This document shows, in pieces, positions 26,501-39,943 of a DNA stretch of 64,000 bases. Origin of the DNA: Aptenodytes patagonicus (lineage: Eukaryota; Chordata; Aves; Sphenisciformes; Spheniscidae); contig NC_134975.1 in NCBI RefSeq assembly GCF_965638725.1, positions 2,244,179 through 2,308,178 on the forward strand, given 5' to 3'. Both the position numbers and the translations under genes were made by a program. Each line of letters opens with the position of its first letter. Position 1 is the first letter of the stretch. Below the pieces are notes generated by a model, which worked only from the letters and a program-made list of their open reading frames with translations, was not told where the DNA came from and made no database searches.

Positions 26501-28181
26501 TTAGTCCCACCCTTTGGGCGCCAAATTTCTTTAGCACTTTTGAAGTCTTAATGAGAACACACAACATCACATGCTCTCTAGATTTGCTCAGTTCCTGATG
26601 TATGCATATATCATATCTATGCGGTGATTAGCGCCTGTAAAGCTGAGGCTTGCAACAAAGCAAAGGATTGTTTTGATCTTTTTCATGTTGATGTCTTCCT
26701 CCCACAGAATTGCACGGTGGAAATGAATGTGGGATGTATGGGAATCCAGGCCGCTGAATGGGAAGGCATCACGCTGCCTGTTAAAGCAAAAAGATCAGGA
26801 AAGGGAAAAAAAAATATTGCAGCTGTTATTAGGTTACAGCAACTTCCCTATAAATCTAGAGGGGCTCTTATCCCTTCCAGTTGAAGCTGTTTTCTTGGCC
26901 AGAAGAGATTCTCTGAGCCATACAGAAGGAATTGCCCATGGAAGTTGGGTCAGGTCCTCCTGGGAAGCATATTCAGCCGGCAGGAGATAAGCTCTTCCTT
27001 TTATAATGCTAAAGCCCGAGTGCCCAGGCCCACGTTTGATTTGTGCAGCTTTGTGATGTACTGCTGAATGTCTGATGAAACGCCCAGCTGATTCATGAGG
27101 CGCTGATGCTCAGGGAGGCTGGTCACAGGTTTACAGTAAAGCACTTGCTAAATTAACTTACCAGATCTGGAAATGATGGCAGGTGGGAGTTTGGAGGTGA
27201 GAAAGCAACACTAATTCTCTGTCATTTCCCTGACTTATTCTTCTCTTGCATAAAAAGTGACAGGATCATCCATTTTCAACGGGAACACCATAACCTTTAT
27301 GACATACTTAAACCCCTCTTAATGAATATTTATGGCTGCTCAATTGTTCTTTTCCTGTCAAATCTTTCTTGTGGTTTTCTTCATTAAAGATTGTGACTGT
27401 TTTCTCTTGTGCTCCTCATATTTGATTGAGAAATAGCTTCCTATCACAGGAGAATTAGGGGGAAGAGAGAAAGCTCTTCCAGTTCTGAATCACGATAATT
27501 GCTTTGGATAGGAAAGACCTTCACTCTGGATCCCCCCTTTTGTAAAACATGTATCTGTCCGACTTGCCTCTATATGGTTCATTTCTTTGTTCTGCTCGTT
27601 GGCTTTCATCAGTTTAATCGCAAAACACTTCCGTCTTTGTGGTTGATTTATGTTCCTAATTTGTTGGCTTCTTCTTTTAATCTGCTCAAATGTACAATAA
27701 AATACCTCCGTTTGATCTGTTTTGAAATCCTAAACTGGTAGTTGTAGGATTTCTAAAATGATGCTGAAAAAAGCAACCAAGCACATTCCTGAGATTTTTT
27801 CCTGTAATGACCCTATTGCAGCAGATTTTGAGGAGGTATAAAATGTGTTTTATCATCACGCCTCTGTGGTAGACACGTTATAAAAATGCAAAGAGACTGA
27901 GATGACTTCTCTATGAATCTTAAAACACCCATTGAATAGCATTGGGTAGGAGCCAAATTTGGTGCAAATCAGCATAAATAAGCTGACTTTAAAAGGCTTC
28001 CATAATTTACACCAACCAAAGACTGGATCTATATGCCGCTCTCTGGGCAGCCCTGCCACCTCTGCTTAATTGTTAAGACTTCTAATCAGCAGACACGTCT
28101 TGTCCAATTTAGGAGCAGGGCATTTCTGTAGTCTTGGGAAATACTAAAAACCAAGTGGCGACACATTCGTTCTCCATGCAC
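23515..28181. other. Intergenic spacer, no gene recognised
   Basis: Only short, unsupported ORFs. About 26330-26520 resembles an old dispersed repeat also seen near 15.7 kb and 37.9 kb. No keratin exon remnants were noticed. Confidence 0.5.
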
Positions 28182-28187
28182 TTTATT
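28182..28187 (-). terminator. Poly(A) signal AATAAA of keratin pseudogene C
   Basis: AATAAA on minus, about 745 bp after the C stop codon and followed by GTGCAT. Its survival suggests that the pseudogene could still be transcribed and processed. Confidence 0.65.
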
Positions 28188-28930
28188 GGAAAAAGAGCAA
28201 AAAGCTTCAAGGTCTTGAGCCATCAAGATAGAAGTGAGGGTGCTGTAATTTATGCATATGTCAGGACACTAAGCAAGGAAGCTAATAGGAGTACAAGCGA
28301 CGTAATTACTCTTTGCTGACTACAGAAAGTGAAATGTGGTTTTTTGAATTGAGATTTCCTTTATGACTTGCCTGCCTGCATATAGATGACCAAACTGCTC
28401 CAAGACAGCGAACAAAGAACATCACTGGAGCCCTGCCCCTCCTCTCCGTGACCCTGTGTGTCTCACCACTACAACTCCGCTGACTTGCGTCAGATAGACT
28501 TTGATGAAATGGTGAGTCCTAGAGAGCTCATTTCCAGAAACGCTTCCCAGAGCACTCTAGGGAAAGGATTCTGATTTAAATATCACAACTTCTTTCATAG
28601 ATAGCAAAGGCTTAATCAGGAAAAAAAGAAGGCTGATGGGAAGCAGGAATTGAGTGATAATAAGATAAGTGCCCCAACACAACCACCAGCCCTTTAAAGA
28701 AAGAGCAGAAATCAAAAGGAGCATGTTTCAGTGCCCTTTTTTTGATGTGATCCCAGATGGAGTTTCTGTGATGTGGTTTGATGATGCTACAATGTGCTTG
28801 TACCCAATATGCCTCTTCCTCGTGTGTCAGGTGGAGTTGAGGCTGTTTTTACCACTGAAAGTGGAACAGGGCTTTCATTTTTCTACTTTAGGTCTTACGT
28901 CCTGGTTGTCCTGACTCCCACAGCTGAAGT

Positions 28931-31900
28931 TTAGATCCGGGTGTTCCGGGGGCATGGAGGTCCAGTTGAAATCCTCACCCCTGGCCAACACATCCCTTGT
29001 GGGTGAGCAGAGTTTCCCACACCCTTTGCAGCTCTGCAGCTCTCTCCACACCTCCCTGCAGTCCTACTGCAGAGTCCGCCAGTGCCCAGAGGGGCTGAGC
29101 TCTGGCACGAATGGCCCCCACCTCCAGCCCTAAATTCTTCACTCCTAGGGATGCAGTTGGGAGCACTAGGGATATACCGCCTGCCTACAGAGCTGGCAGC
29201 ACTTCTGGAGGTGAATCCTCTGTGGCAGGCACCAGCGTCTTTGGGTAGGGATGCTCTCCCAGCGCTACAGGAGGACCTGCATCTTCTGGACTGTCCAGCA
29301 GATCCACATCCCAGGTCGGCTTCGCAGCCAGAGATGGTGTTGCAAGGGGTGGTGATCACTGTCATGGGAAAACACAAGCTGAATCACCCATGGGGAGGAC
29401 GCAGCCTTCCTCCTCCCCATGCAAACCAGAACCAGATTGTTTAATGTTGTAAGGAAAATAGCTTACTTACACACTCTCACAGAGCTCCCAAGGCCTATCC
29501 TGAAGCAGAAGAAGGTCACAAGGTTATCCATCGTGTAACTAGCATTTCTAGCATTTTCCAGCCTCCTTGTCTCTGTTGAAGAGTCCCAAGGACTGAACAC
29601 TGCCCACACATGGTTGTAGTGGTACCCACCTGCTCTCTTCACCCTCCAGTAGAGTCTTGTATGTTGCAATCTCAATATCCAGGGCCAGTTTGACATTCAG
29701 CAGCTCCCGGTAATCCCGCAGCATGCAAGCCAGCTCATCCTTGGCCTTCTGGAGGGCATTCTGCAGCTCAACGTGCTTCTCCCGGACATCTTTCAGGGCA
29801 CAGTCCCCACGCTGCTCAACATCACAAGCTGATGTCTGCAGAGAGGACACCTGTCAGGGGAGACACAAGAAGTCCTTATTGTTCCTGTCCTCTTTCTTGC
29901 CGTACTCAAAGAGAAATTTTCACTTCTTTTGACAGTCCCAAATTGGGAAATATTGAGGTTGGTTTTAGGAAAGCCAAATGTTTCCAAAATCAAATATCAA
30001 TTCTGAAGTACTACAGAAAGGCTGGACATGTCCCTGTACTGCCAGACTGTGTTTAAGCCTTGTTTGGAGGATACCAATACTTTGTTCTAATTGGAACTGA
30101 TAATTAAGGTTTTCCATTACTTCCCGTTATAAACTATATAATGAATTAGATGGTGTGAAAATTATACCAGTTTCTATGGGTGCTGAATTACTGGTGAGTC
30201 ATAATTCTACTCTACTTCTTGGATCCTTTGAACCTGTGTCAGAAGCATTGTCTCCTGCCAGAATTCTTGCTGGAGCAATTGTAGCAATTTTCCAAGTGGC
30301 TGTAGCTAATCCAACGATCTAATTTGGCACAATTAGTTCTTTGCAGTAATCAAAATAATCCAGCAGAAAACAGGCCAGCAGATAATTCTTCTTCCCTGCT
30401 TGGCACTGGTAAGATCTTCTCTAGGCCAATGGAACCCGTGTGAGGCAATGCTCTTCGATAAAGACAAAAGAGATGTAGAAAACATGACTTGGAATCTCAC
30501 ATCTAGGAGATCCAGTGAGTAAATATGATCCATCATACCTGCTTCTTCGTATTTTCAAGGTCACACTGCCTTCTCTGGATCACAAAACTCAGCTTTTCAA
30601 TCTCTTGTTGGTGGGACTTCAGTTCATTGCGATGTCTCCCCTTTGCCTCCTCAAGCTCTTGATACTGATTGTAGGAAAAGAGAGAGGTGGCAATTAATAC
30701 AGGCAGTGTGTGTAACACAGGAGCTTTGCTTCTGTTCCCAAAGTGAATTAAACTAGCTTTTGAAAAGTCCTCCTGACTTTGCAGCTCCTGAGACTTTCGG
30801 CAGCAAATGGAGCTTTCCTCCTGTAGCTTTCACTGTTAAACTCACCTACAACCTCCCCCATTCCTAGCGTGACTGAGTCCTGCCCCACTGCACTGTATCT
30901 GTTTTGGGGATGTTCTCCTGACTTTGAGACCCCATCCAGTTTAGCAGAATGGAAAATTAGGTCCAGAAGTTACATAGCGGAGACAGCAAGAAAAAAATCA
31001 CTGCCTTTCCACTACTGCTTTTGACAGTGAGAGAATTAAGGATATGTCGCTGGATGCTACAACTTACCCCAGTTCTGTACAACGCATCCAGCTCTGCCTT
31101 GCTTTTCTGAGCTATGTCCTCATACCAGCACTCAATGCTCCTGAGGATGCCCTCCATGTCCAGGCCTCAGCTGTTGTCCATTTTCACGACAACAGAAGTG
31201 TCACAGGGACTTCTTTCCAGCGCAGTGATTTCCTAGAAGCCATGTGAAGTGGTAGTAAGCTGTCCCTGGATTTCTTATCTCACACTCCAGTGGAAGTAAC
31301 ACCACCACTGAGAGCTTGTCCTGAGCTACAGTCCAGGAGTTGAGACTAGATTCGGTCATGCATGCAGCTTGAGGGGTTTGTTTGGGGGTTTTTTGAGATC
31401 TCAAAGTCTTCCTTATCTGGGATTCCCATTGCCTCCCAAAGAGAGAGCTTGATGGATTGGTTTAATCAGGCCTAAATCAATGTAGACAAGGAGCGGCTGG
31501 TAGGAACAGCTGCCATCAAGCAAGGTTGGGACAGGAGCATCCACACCTGAGCAGAAACACATTTCAGGAAATCTCTCTCCTGCTTTAGGGTTTCCAGCTT
31601 TGCTTCCAGCTCTGTCTTGGTCAGATAGACACAGTCCACATCCTAAAAGAGTTCCCAAACATTTAGAAGTCAAAATAATACCTACACGGAGATCTAAGGC
31701 AATTCCATTATATTTTTAGAGTAAGAAATTTTGTTTAGGAAATATAATTGGGAAGTTCAGATATCCCCTGAACAGCAACAGCTGAGGGGTCCCAAAAGCA
31801 CATACAATATCGCTGAGTTCTTGCTTGAAAAACATCATGATTTGGGCATTAGGACTAGCAAGCTGTCAGTTTAGAATGAAATATATTTTCTGTGCTAAAG

Positions 31901-33681
31901 GGCAGAGCTTTAATGCTCTCTGGCAATACTCTGCGACATGTTTTTCTGCATCCATACTTGTCCAATGACTTTTAACATTCTCAAGACCTGACCCTCGCCT
32001 TGCAAAGAGCAGATCAGAGGAAACTCCTTGGATGTCTGCATCCAACCCTTCCATTCATCCAAATTCCTTACCTTCTTCAGTAACACAAACTCGGTCTCGG
32101 CAGCTGTGTGTCTGTTCGTTTCCTGCTCGTATCTGTTGGGGAAGAGAAGAGACTGGTTACTGGGTTGTTCTGAGAATGGAGACCTTGTTTGTCTGGGTAT
32201 TTAGGGGTCAGGGTGCTTTTGGACCTCAGCCTTTTGGGGCTCAGCTTTGTGGACCCCAGAGAGAAGTCTACTGATACGGACAAAAATAAAAGTCATGTTA
32301 GACAAGCTGTTTGAGCTCACGGCCCTGTGGATGGTTTCTGCTCAACTCACTTGCATCTGAACTCTTCAACAAGCTTCTCCGTGTCATTCAGCTCAGGCTC
32401 CATCTGCCCCCTCTCGTGCAGCAGTGAGTCCAGCTGCCTCTGCAGGATGCAAATGAAGTTGTCGAAGACATGCTGGATGTTCTTCTGGGATGGCAGGACC
32501 TGCTTTTGGAGTAAGGCCCATTTGGTGGCCAATACCCTGTTCTGCTGCTCCAGATGCTGTACCTGCATTCAGAAAGCAAAGCCACCTTCTTCAGGCACAT
32601 GCTTAGATGCATTGTATGGGGACCAGATGAATGTGGGGGGAACAAAGCATCTTCTCTTCTGAGTCAGTGCTCCAGGGGCTCATTGTGGTTTGAAGGGGAT
32701 GAGAGGACAAAAGGGAGGCATTACGATCTTCATAATCCTGCAATCCTAGAGCAAACTGGACATGGGCATGCTGCTCTCCCGTTCTCCAAGGAAGCCCTAG
32801 ACAGCACAGCCTTTGTGGCAGCTACAGAAACCATGGAATATTTAAATAGATCTGCATATCAATTGGCTGATAGTGGAAACCATCATTTATCGATAGGAGA
32901 CAATGCAACTTTACAAGGTCTAGCTGCACAGAGAGAAGTCAAGCAGTGCAGAAGCTCAGTAAGATAATTTGGAGGAACAGCTCCCTTCCACTATTAATAA
33001 TAAAAACAGATGCAGCTTATCAAAGCACATAAGCACATAAGCCAGATTAAAATAACTTTATCAGCTAGATCTGCACTTGCAGCTCATGGCACTGGAGTCA
33101 TGCATGCTAAAACCAGCACAACGCTCATGTAATAGGATGAGAGAAGGAGAGGAATCAAAGACCTGAGCACAAAAAGGTTTCCTTCACACTTAAGACTCAT
33201 CATTCCTTTAAGTCTTGTCTCAGCTCTCACCTTGTCAATCAAAGAGGCAAACTGATTATTGAGGCTCTTCATCTGCTCTCTCTCCTGCTTTCAGATGTGC
33301 TGGATTTCGGGGTCAATCTTCACATCAAGAGGCTGCAGCAGGCTCTCATTGACATGCACTGCACGAATACCTTCACTTTTGCAGCTCCTGCTGTGGAAGC
33401 CTAACCCATGACTCCCACCTTCACTGTTGGCATGGATGCCCCTGCACCCCCAGCCTCCACAGACCCCCCTGTGCGAGGCTTCGGCCAGAAGAAATCCATT
33501 TACACCCATCTGTGTTTTGGAGGCTTTGGCTGCTGTGGCTCCAGGCTCCGTAACCTCTGCCAAATAGCACAGCAGAGGGGAAGGTGCTGCTTCGGCAGCG
33601 GCTCATGCCACTCACAGCAGAAGATGATGAGGAGAACTTTCTCCCATGAAAAGAACTTCCAGCTGACAGCTGCTGGCTCAT
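28931..33681 (-). pseudogene. Type II keratin pseudogene with intact splice sites (gene C)
   Basis: Nine exons on minus: 33231-33681, 32351-32562, 32072-32132, 31547-31642, 31068-31232, 30539-30664, 29630-29850, 29471-29499 and 28931-29358. All have GT/AG borders and canonical sizes. Exon 1 starts MSQQLSAGSSF at 33681 but is 451 bp (one base off a multiple of three). Its Gly-rich half and H1 segment (SEGIRAVHVNESLLQPLDV) are in another frame, so an indel lies at roughly 33480-33560. A TGA at 33291-33293 replaces an Arg-like codon just before KQEREQMKSLNNQFASLIDKV. A second TGA at 31167-31169 interrupts KMDNS-GLDMEG in exon 5. Both fit CGA to TGA changes. Exons 2-4 and 6-9 remain open, and exon 7 is almost identical to that of gene B. 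No full-length keratin can be made, so inactivation seems fairly recent. Sequencing error could explain one lesion but hardly all three. Confidence 0.87.
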
Positions 33682-33768
33682 GCTGGCAGATGTGATGGAG
33701 GGGAGGATGCTGGAGGACAGCAGAGCATGCAACTCAAAAAGGGGCCCCTCCGACACCCCTGAGCGCCT

Positions 33769-34041
33769 CCTTTATACATATCTCAGAAGTGGGGCTTGGT
33801 TGATGCAGATGAATAATTTGGGATTTTCTTGGGGTTTGCCTTGCCTGGCAGCAATTCATAGGTTTAAATATGCAAAACAATGCGTAACACTGAACATTTG
33901 TGAAATCCTACTGAATTTTACTGTTTTAAAATCGCTTTGTTTGCATACTCAGCTTGGAGGATCCCATGGGCTGGGTTTTGTGAGGGTTCTTCTTTTGTTT
34001 TAGTTTGTCCTCCTTCCTTGCATTAACTACAGTTTAGCAAA
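33769..34041 (-). promoter_or_regulatory. Promoter of keratin pseudogene C
   Basis: TATAAAGG on minus at 33769-33776, about 88 bp before the ATG. The shared block with an intact GCCTGGCAGCAA core is at 33831-33858; its CK-8-mer-like part (AAGGCAAA) has one mismatch. The second shared block, ATTAACTACAGTTTAGCAAA, is at 34022-34041. The promoter is as well preserved as those of the intact genes. Confidence 0.7.
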
Positions 34042-37000
34042 TGTCCTTAAGAGTATCTTCCTCTGTCAAGGACAATCTGTAAAGGAATGTTCTGTTGAAC
34101 AGCAAATTAGAAGTGATTTTTTCAGTATCTGTTCTTTTCATAGTCACTCCCTTCACAAAGGACAGTATGAGCCCACGAGGCACAGCCGAAGGCAGCCCAG
34201 TGCTTGGAAGCTGGGAACCACAGCGTGGACTGGACACGCAACTTTCCTCGCTGTGCTACAAGAGTGCAAAATACTTCTTTTTTATAAATAGCCCTCCACA
34301 CACCATCCTCAGTTAAAGACCATAACTGACTGGGCAGGACTCATCTCCTCTAACTTTTGATGCTAGGTCTGTGCTGAGAGACTTACATGTCTGAGAGATT
34401 GCTCTCCAGAGAGCCTTCCTTGTCTTTCTTGAGTCCAAGAAAGTCTAAAGTGACCAGCTCAGACTCGGATGCCCAACTTTTAGAAGAATGAATTAGCGTA
34501 GCTGTATCTTCTCGTTAAGTTTTCAGCTCTGATTGTGTAGAACATCGAAAAATGAGACTCGCATGGAGAAGACGATAAATAGCCTAGAAAATAGGAAGCT
34601 CAGCCACAAGGCTGTTAACTGGATGCTTGTTAATCATTTAATTGGAAACAGTGGCAGGCTTGGCCTTGGTGGGCAGACTATGAATGCATCAGCAACCAGT
34701 ATCTTGCAAAAATACCTTAATAATACAGCTGCTGTATGGCTACTCTCTGTTACTATCCTTTGTATTTGAGTTTGTAATTAAAACCCTTGGGATACCTCAA
34801 GGCAAATAAAAAAGATCTATTAGAGTTGCTTGACAGACGGGGAAGAAAAGGCTGATAAGTTTAATATATTTGCTGGGAGCCTCACAATACCTCAGAGATG
34901 GAGCCAAGATTACACCTCTGTCCTTGTGGCTTCTTGCCAAAGTCTCTTTCAAAACAGAAAGGTGAAGAGTTTCATTTCAGACGATTTGAAAGAAATGGTT
35001 TTCCCCTGCTGTTATGCCATACTAATCCTCAACTTTTTCAATAGGCTCAAACCTTGGTCAGGTTTTTTTTTTGGCAATTTGGCAAATTCCCAAGAAATTT
35101 GATAGTATTTCACTGGCTCATTTCTTTCCTTGCTTTTGCAGGGATTTTTTTCTTTTTTCTTTCCGCTGGGCTCATTGGAGGGCTCTTTCACCACCTTTCG
35201 CAAGAAGGCTGACGAAAAACAAAACTGGCTACGAGAAACCTTGCTGGTATTCTGTCTCCAAGAGCGGCTGATGCCAAAGGTTTTCTTGTACCTCATTATT
35301 TGCAAATGTTCTACACTGGAACAGCCTGCCCTTAGCCAAGCAAGAGAGATAATTGATGGTATGAAGTAGCTGGAAAGACAACTAGCTTAATTGCAGGTTC
35401 TTGACAGCACTATCAATTACACCTACACACAGAAGAGCAGGAATGATTGAAGTCCTGGGTGTCTCACTTGGCTGCTTAAATACAGGCAGAGTCCGTGGCA
35501 ATCCCAGCTGGAAGAGCAGGATTGGAGCCCAGGAGGAGGGCACTTGGCCTGGAGCTGCTCTGACTCGGTCTTCATTTTGTGCTTCCAGTTTGTCTCTCCT
35601 TGGTCTCCCACTGAACCCCCCTGCTGCATCTGCATGGCCCCCGATGATGAGGTGCCATGATGCTTGATGGTCCTCCTGCACCTTCTGAGCAGGGGTGGGT
35701 GATTTCACGGCACTCTGCCTGGCCCTGCTGCTAACAAGGAGAGTTTGACTCCTTTCAAGCAAGAAAGAGTTAGCTCAGAGTTTCTGTTTCCTTGCTGTGG
35801 TTAGAGCCTACAGGGTCATGGATGGTTTCAAAAGTTTTCCTCCCATAGATACACTTTGATAAGCAAAACTTCTGAACTTGGGTTTTCACACTCCCAGACA
35901 TAGTGAAAGGTTCATCCATCCGGATCAGCCTCACCTCTGACTCTGAGTCTGGATGTTCCCTGATGACTCTGAATCCCCAAAAGGCAGATGATGCCACCTG
36001 ATGCAACCCTTGGGCTCTTCTCAACTGCCCAGCTCGGGCTGTAGTTTAGAGGACCACAAGGTCAGCTCTGCCTTCCTCTCCCAACTTCATTTCATCCCAC
36101 CCAACTTGCTGCAGGAGACAAAGTTTTTGTGTGTCGTTTGACAGCAGAGAGTGTCCAGGTTTAAAATACACGAGATCTTCTCCACTTGCTTCCATCCAGT
36201 TGATGGAACTCAGTGTATTCATGTCAGAGCAATTGTGTTTGCTGCAGCTTCCTTTCAGGAGAGGGAGGGGTGTATGTGTATGTGGGCACCACGGGAGTAG
36301 CTCCCAGGGTAATCACAGCTCATTAATTTACTTCTAATCACCAGGAATTTTGGAAAGAGGCCAAGCAATGAAGATAAGAGGCCCACAATTTTCATGGTGC
36401 TACAACGTAGCCCTGACTAATTTCACAGCTTTTTGCCAAAGTACATCAGGAGGGAACTTCTTGTTCTGGCCACATCTGTACAGCGAAGAGGGCTCAAGCC
36501 CAAAACTCCATCAGTCAGAGAGAGAGTGGGAGAGCCGGCGCGAAGACCAGTTCTACACCACTTTTTTCTCCCACTAGGTGGTGGTATCTAATGCATCTTG
36601 AGCCTCCCCGTCCACATGGCTTCTTGGTTGGGACCTTGGTGGTGACATGAGCCCGTTCACACATACCTCAACACTCAGAAACCTCTCAGGATACCACTAG
36701 CAAGAGCTAGCTCACAGCTGTAGAAGGCAATATTTAGAAGCCAGGACAGCATGGGACCAACAAGGTCCTCAGTCCTTGCGAGACGGTGAGGTGTCATATG
36801 GATTCGTACTCTGAGGCTGACTATGAGCCTGGGATGTTTTGTAAAATATGTGTGCATCCAGTAATGCACCTCTGGCAGAAAAACAACACTGAGAGGGTTA
36901 CCACCAGCTTTAAGGACAACTGACCTACTGTCATCTTCTTCACCACCTTGGTGTCCTCCCCTCGTACCTGAAATCTTGCTCATCATGTCAGTGAGCCTCT

Positions 37001-38278
37001 TGGAGGCTCAAGCTGCGCCTAGGCACAGGGTGTCAGTAGACACCTTCTTTCAGTGTAACATCCTGAGCATGTTTACAGTGTTGTGGTGACTGATAATACA
37101 TGCCCCAGGACATTAACTGACATTAATGGAAGGCCCCATCTTATGATCATCTTCTTCTTCTCATGACTTCAGCTCAGCCCCTGAACCTCAAAAATCAAAA
37201 TGTCTCTGGGCACAGCCTTACGCCATCTGTCTTGCAGCATTTTTGATCAAAAAGGCATGGGCAATATCTAATTGACATATGCAACTTAGCGTTGAGTCAA
37301 TGAAAAATCAGCAGTGGACATGTCCTGATACACATTGACATTGCACCTCTTTTAGCTACTTTCCACAATTTGCATGCGCTGTGGTGGTAGAAAGAAAATC
37401 ATCCCAGCTGAAATCTGTATGGTTCAAAGGCCTGAAACTCAGCCTTGGTCTTAACGGAACCAAATACACAAGCTCCTTACAGATACTGGCCGGAGTTGGA
37501 CCACATAGCTGCTGCAGGAAAGGAACCGCAATAATTAAGCATTTAAAAAATATTGTATTTGTAGACAACTGAAATCCTGGATGAGATTTTTCACTCCTAC
37601 TTAAACAGGGATAATTTTATATGGCAGGAGGTGCCAGAACACTCATCTCCAGAAACTGGAGATATCATTATAGCTTAGCTGACAAGCAGAACGGGTTTTG
37701 ATATACCCTTCCAAACCATTCCTTCACTAAATTAGCCCAGCACTTAAGGCTATGTACTAGCATTGTGTAAACAGTACTTAAACCAACTTAGTGGAAATGC
37801 TGATCAAGCCCCTTGTACGAGTTGGGGGTTAGCAATCTCTTTTCTAAGCTGGTCTCCCAGGCTCCTGTTATAGTCAACCGAAACAGATGGTTTGTCTGAT
37901 CTCCAGCGGGTGGTTCATCCCATACTAAGGTAGATGTACAAATTAGGTCTTTTGAATTGCCTCCAGAAGTGCCTGTTTCTCTCCGTCGTCTCTACCTCCT
38001 CCCTTTTCAACCTTTCACTCTACAAAACAGATCAGTAAAAAGCCCCCAGGCCTGACCACAGTGTTCATATTAATTCTTTATTTCTTCTGGTTAGAGATGA
38101 GAAGCTCTAGGCACCCTGTCTACATAATTTAACAGTGAAACTAAAGCCCAACAATAGTTGGTAGTGCGCAGCATTACCTTTCACAGCTTCCACTTTTTAT
38201 TGTAAGAGGGAAGGCTTTGTCTTGATTGAAAAGTCTTACCTCATCTCTTAGATAAAAAATGGGGTTGTGATGATGCAG
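34042..38278. other. Intergenic spacer, no gene recognised
   Basis: No supportable gene or RNA. Weak old-repeat similarity near 37890-37970. ORFs of 90-126 codons near 35.0-35.8 kb show no recognisable domain. Confidence 0.5.
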
Positions 38279-38284
38279 TTTATT
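38279..38284 (-). terminator. Candidate poly(A) signal of gene D
   Basis: AATAAACTGCAT on minus, identical over 12 bases to the gene B signal and its flank, about 1.66 kb after the gene D stop. A second AATAAA lies at 38077-38082. The long 3' UTR makes this tentative. Confidence 0.4.
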
Positions 38285-39943
38285 TATCACTTGGATCCTG
38301 AAGAACTGAACCGTTTCAGTGAATGATGTAGAAGCAGCCCTTAACAGAGCGAATGAACTGTCTCGGCCGTTGGAGGGGAGCTCTACATGGCATTTTGCAA
38401 GCCAGGGTAGACTCACACCACCCACACGCTGAACCTGTGGGATGCGAGCCAGTGGAGATGAACACACAGGCTTATCTCAGCGGGGTTTGCTAACACAATC
38501 TCCAGATTTCACTACCACAGCTGACTGCTTCACAGCTTCCGTAGGGGCTTCTGCAGTTGATGAGGGCAGCGATAACCTAGTTTTGACTGAAATACAGTGT
38601 CTAGACCTCCCCACATGCAGGGTACTCATAACTGCTTCCAGACTATGCTATAAAGGTTTGATTTAGCCCTTTGTGGCTCCCCATCAACCTTCTCTAGTTG
38701 TTTTCATGGCTCTACAGCCATTTGCAAATGGGTCTCCACAGTGGATTTCCCACCAAGCTGAGTATCTCGCTCCCCACTGGCCGCCATCCCCAGGAGTCTT
38801 CACAGTTGCATTTCTTTGAAAAATGGTTAAGAGGATCCTACCTTCCCTCCGACTGGGGAAGAGACATGAAATATTCTTGATGGGATTGTGACACTCTGGT
38901 TATCTAAGTGGAGTGTTGCTAAATTAAGGTGACACAGAAATTAAGGTGACACAGGCATTGAGCTTCTTGAACAAACTTTCCCGGTAATCTCAGCTGCTCT
39001 GCTCTTCATTAGAACTTATGATTGGACGTAAAGGAGGTTCTGTGAGAAATTCGGAAAACATCTTGCTGCTTCTGCATGGAAGTGACCATTGAATAAGATG
39101 TTGGCCAAAAAAGGATTACTTGGGTACCTACCATCCAACTTTGATTTGGGACCCCAGGGGGAAAAATGGGACTAGAAGCAAGATAAGGAGACATTGTTGT
39201 TCATAGACTTTCTGCTCCTTTCTTTATCTGCAACTGCAATGCTAACAAAATCTACATGGACGATTCAGTCTGCCCCCAGGTTATTTAACAAGTGACTCCT
39301 GGAGGGAATGATGGAACTGAGATGTACCCACGTGTCCTGGCTGACTGGCTAAATTAGGCCAACAGGACTTGTCCCCGAAACCCATTTTCACAGCAGATGT
39401 CCAGCACTGCTGTGCCCCCCCAACAGACATTCTTTTATAAACACCTTCTTCCACTTTTTCACTAATTTTTCTTGAAGTTGGATCAGATCTCTAGAAACTG
39501 GTTTATATATTTAAAGAGTTCTTTCAAAAATCTCATTGTACACGTCAGAGTCGTGCCCTCCCATAGACCAATACACACACAACAGACACACGGTTTCAAG
39601 CTTTTAGTTGCCAAAGACAGAGGTTCCAAACAGCCCGAGTTGAAGTGCTCAGAGAAAGCCTAAGGAAACAAGAGCAACCATCACAATATTGTCATAAAAC
39701 ACTGCGTGGTTGGACAATTCAGGAGATGGCTGTGCAGGGAGAAGACAGCTCGGGATTATGTGCGACCCGTTCAGACTAGCAGTGGACTCAGTGGTGGGCA
39801 GGAAAGCCCCCCCTTGCCTCCGATAGCGAAGGGAATACCTTCTTCCCATTCCACTGGCAGATTTTTGCATGCAAATATTACTTGTGGGAAGCATCTCCGG
39901 AGGAACCTGAGCCACCTCCATAGGCAGACCTGTAACCCTACCT

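Noticed and set aside
28931-33681. Gene C as a functional keratin
   Set aside because: Two in-frame TGA codons in the rod-coding exons and a net frameshift in the head cannot be avoided by any splice choice that keeps the helix start.
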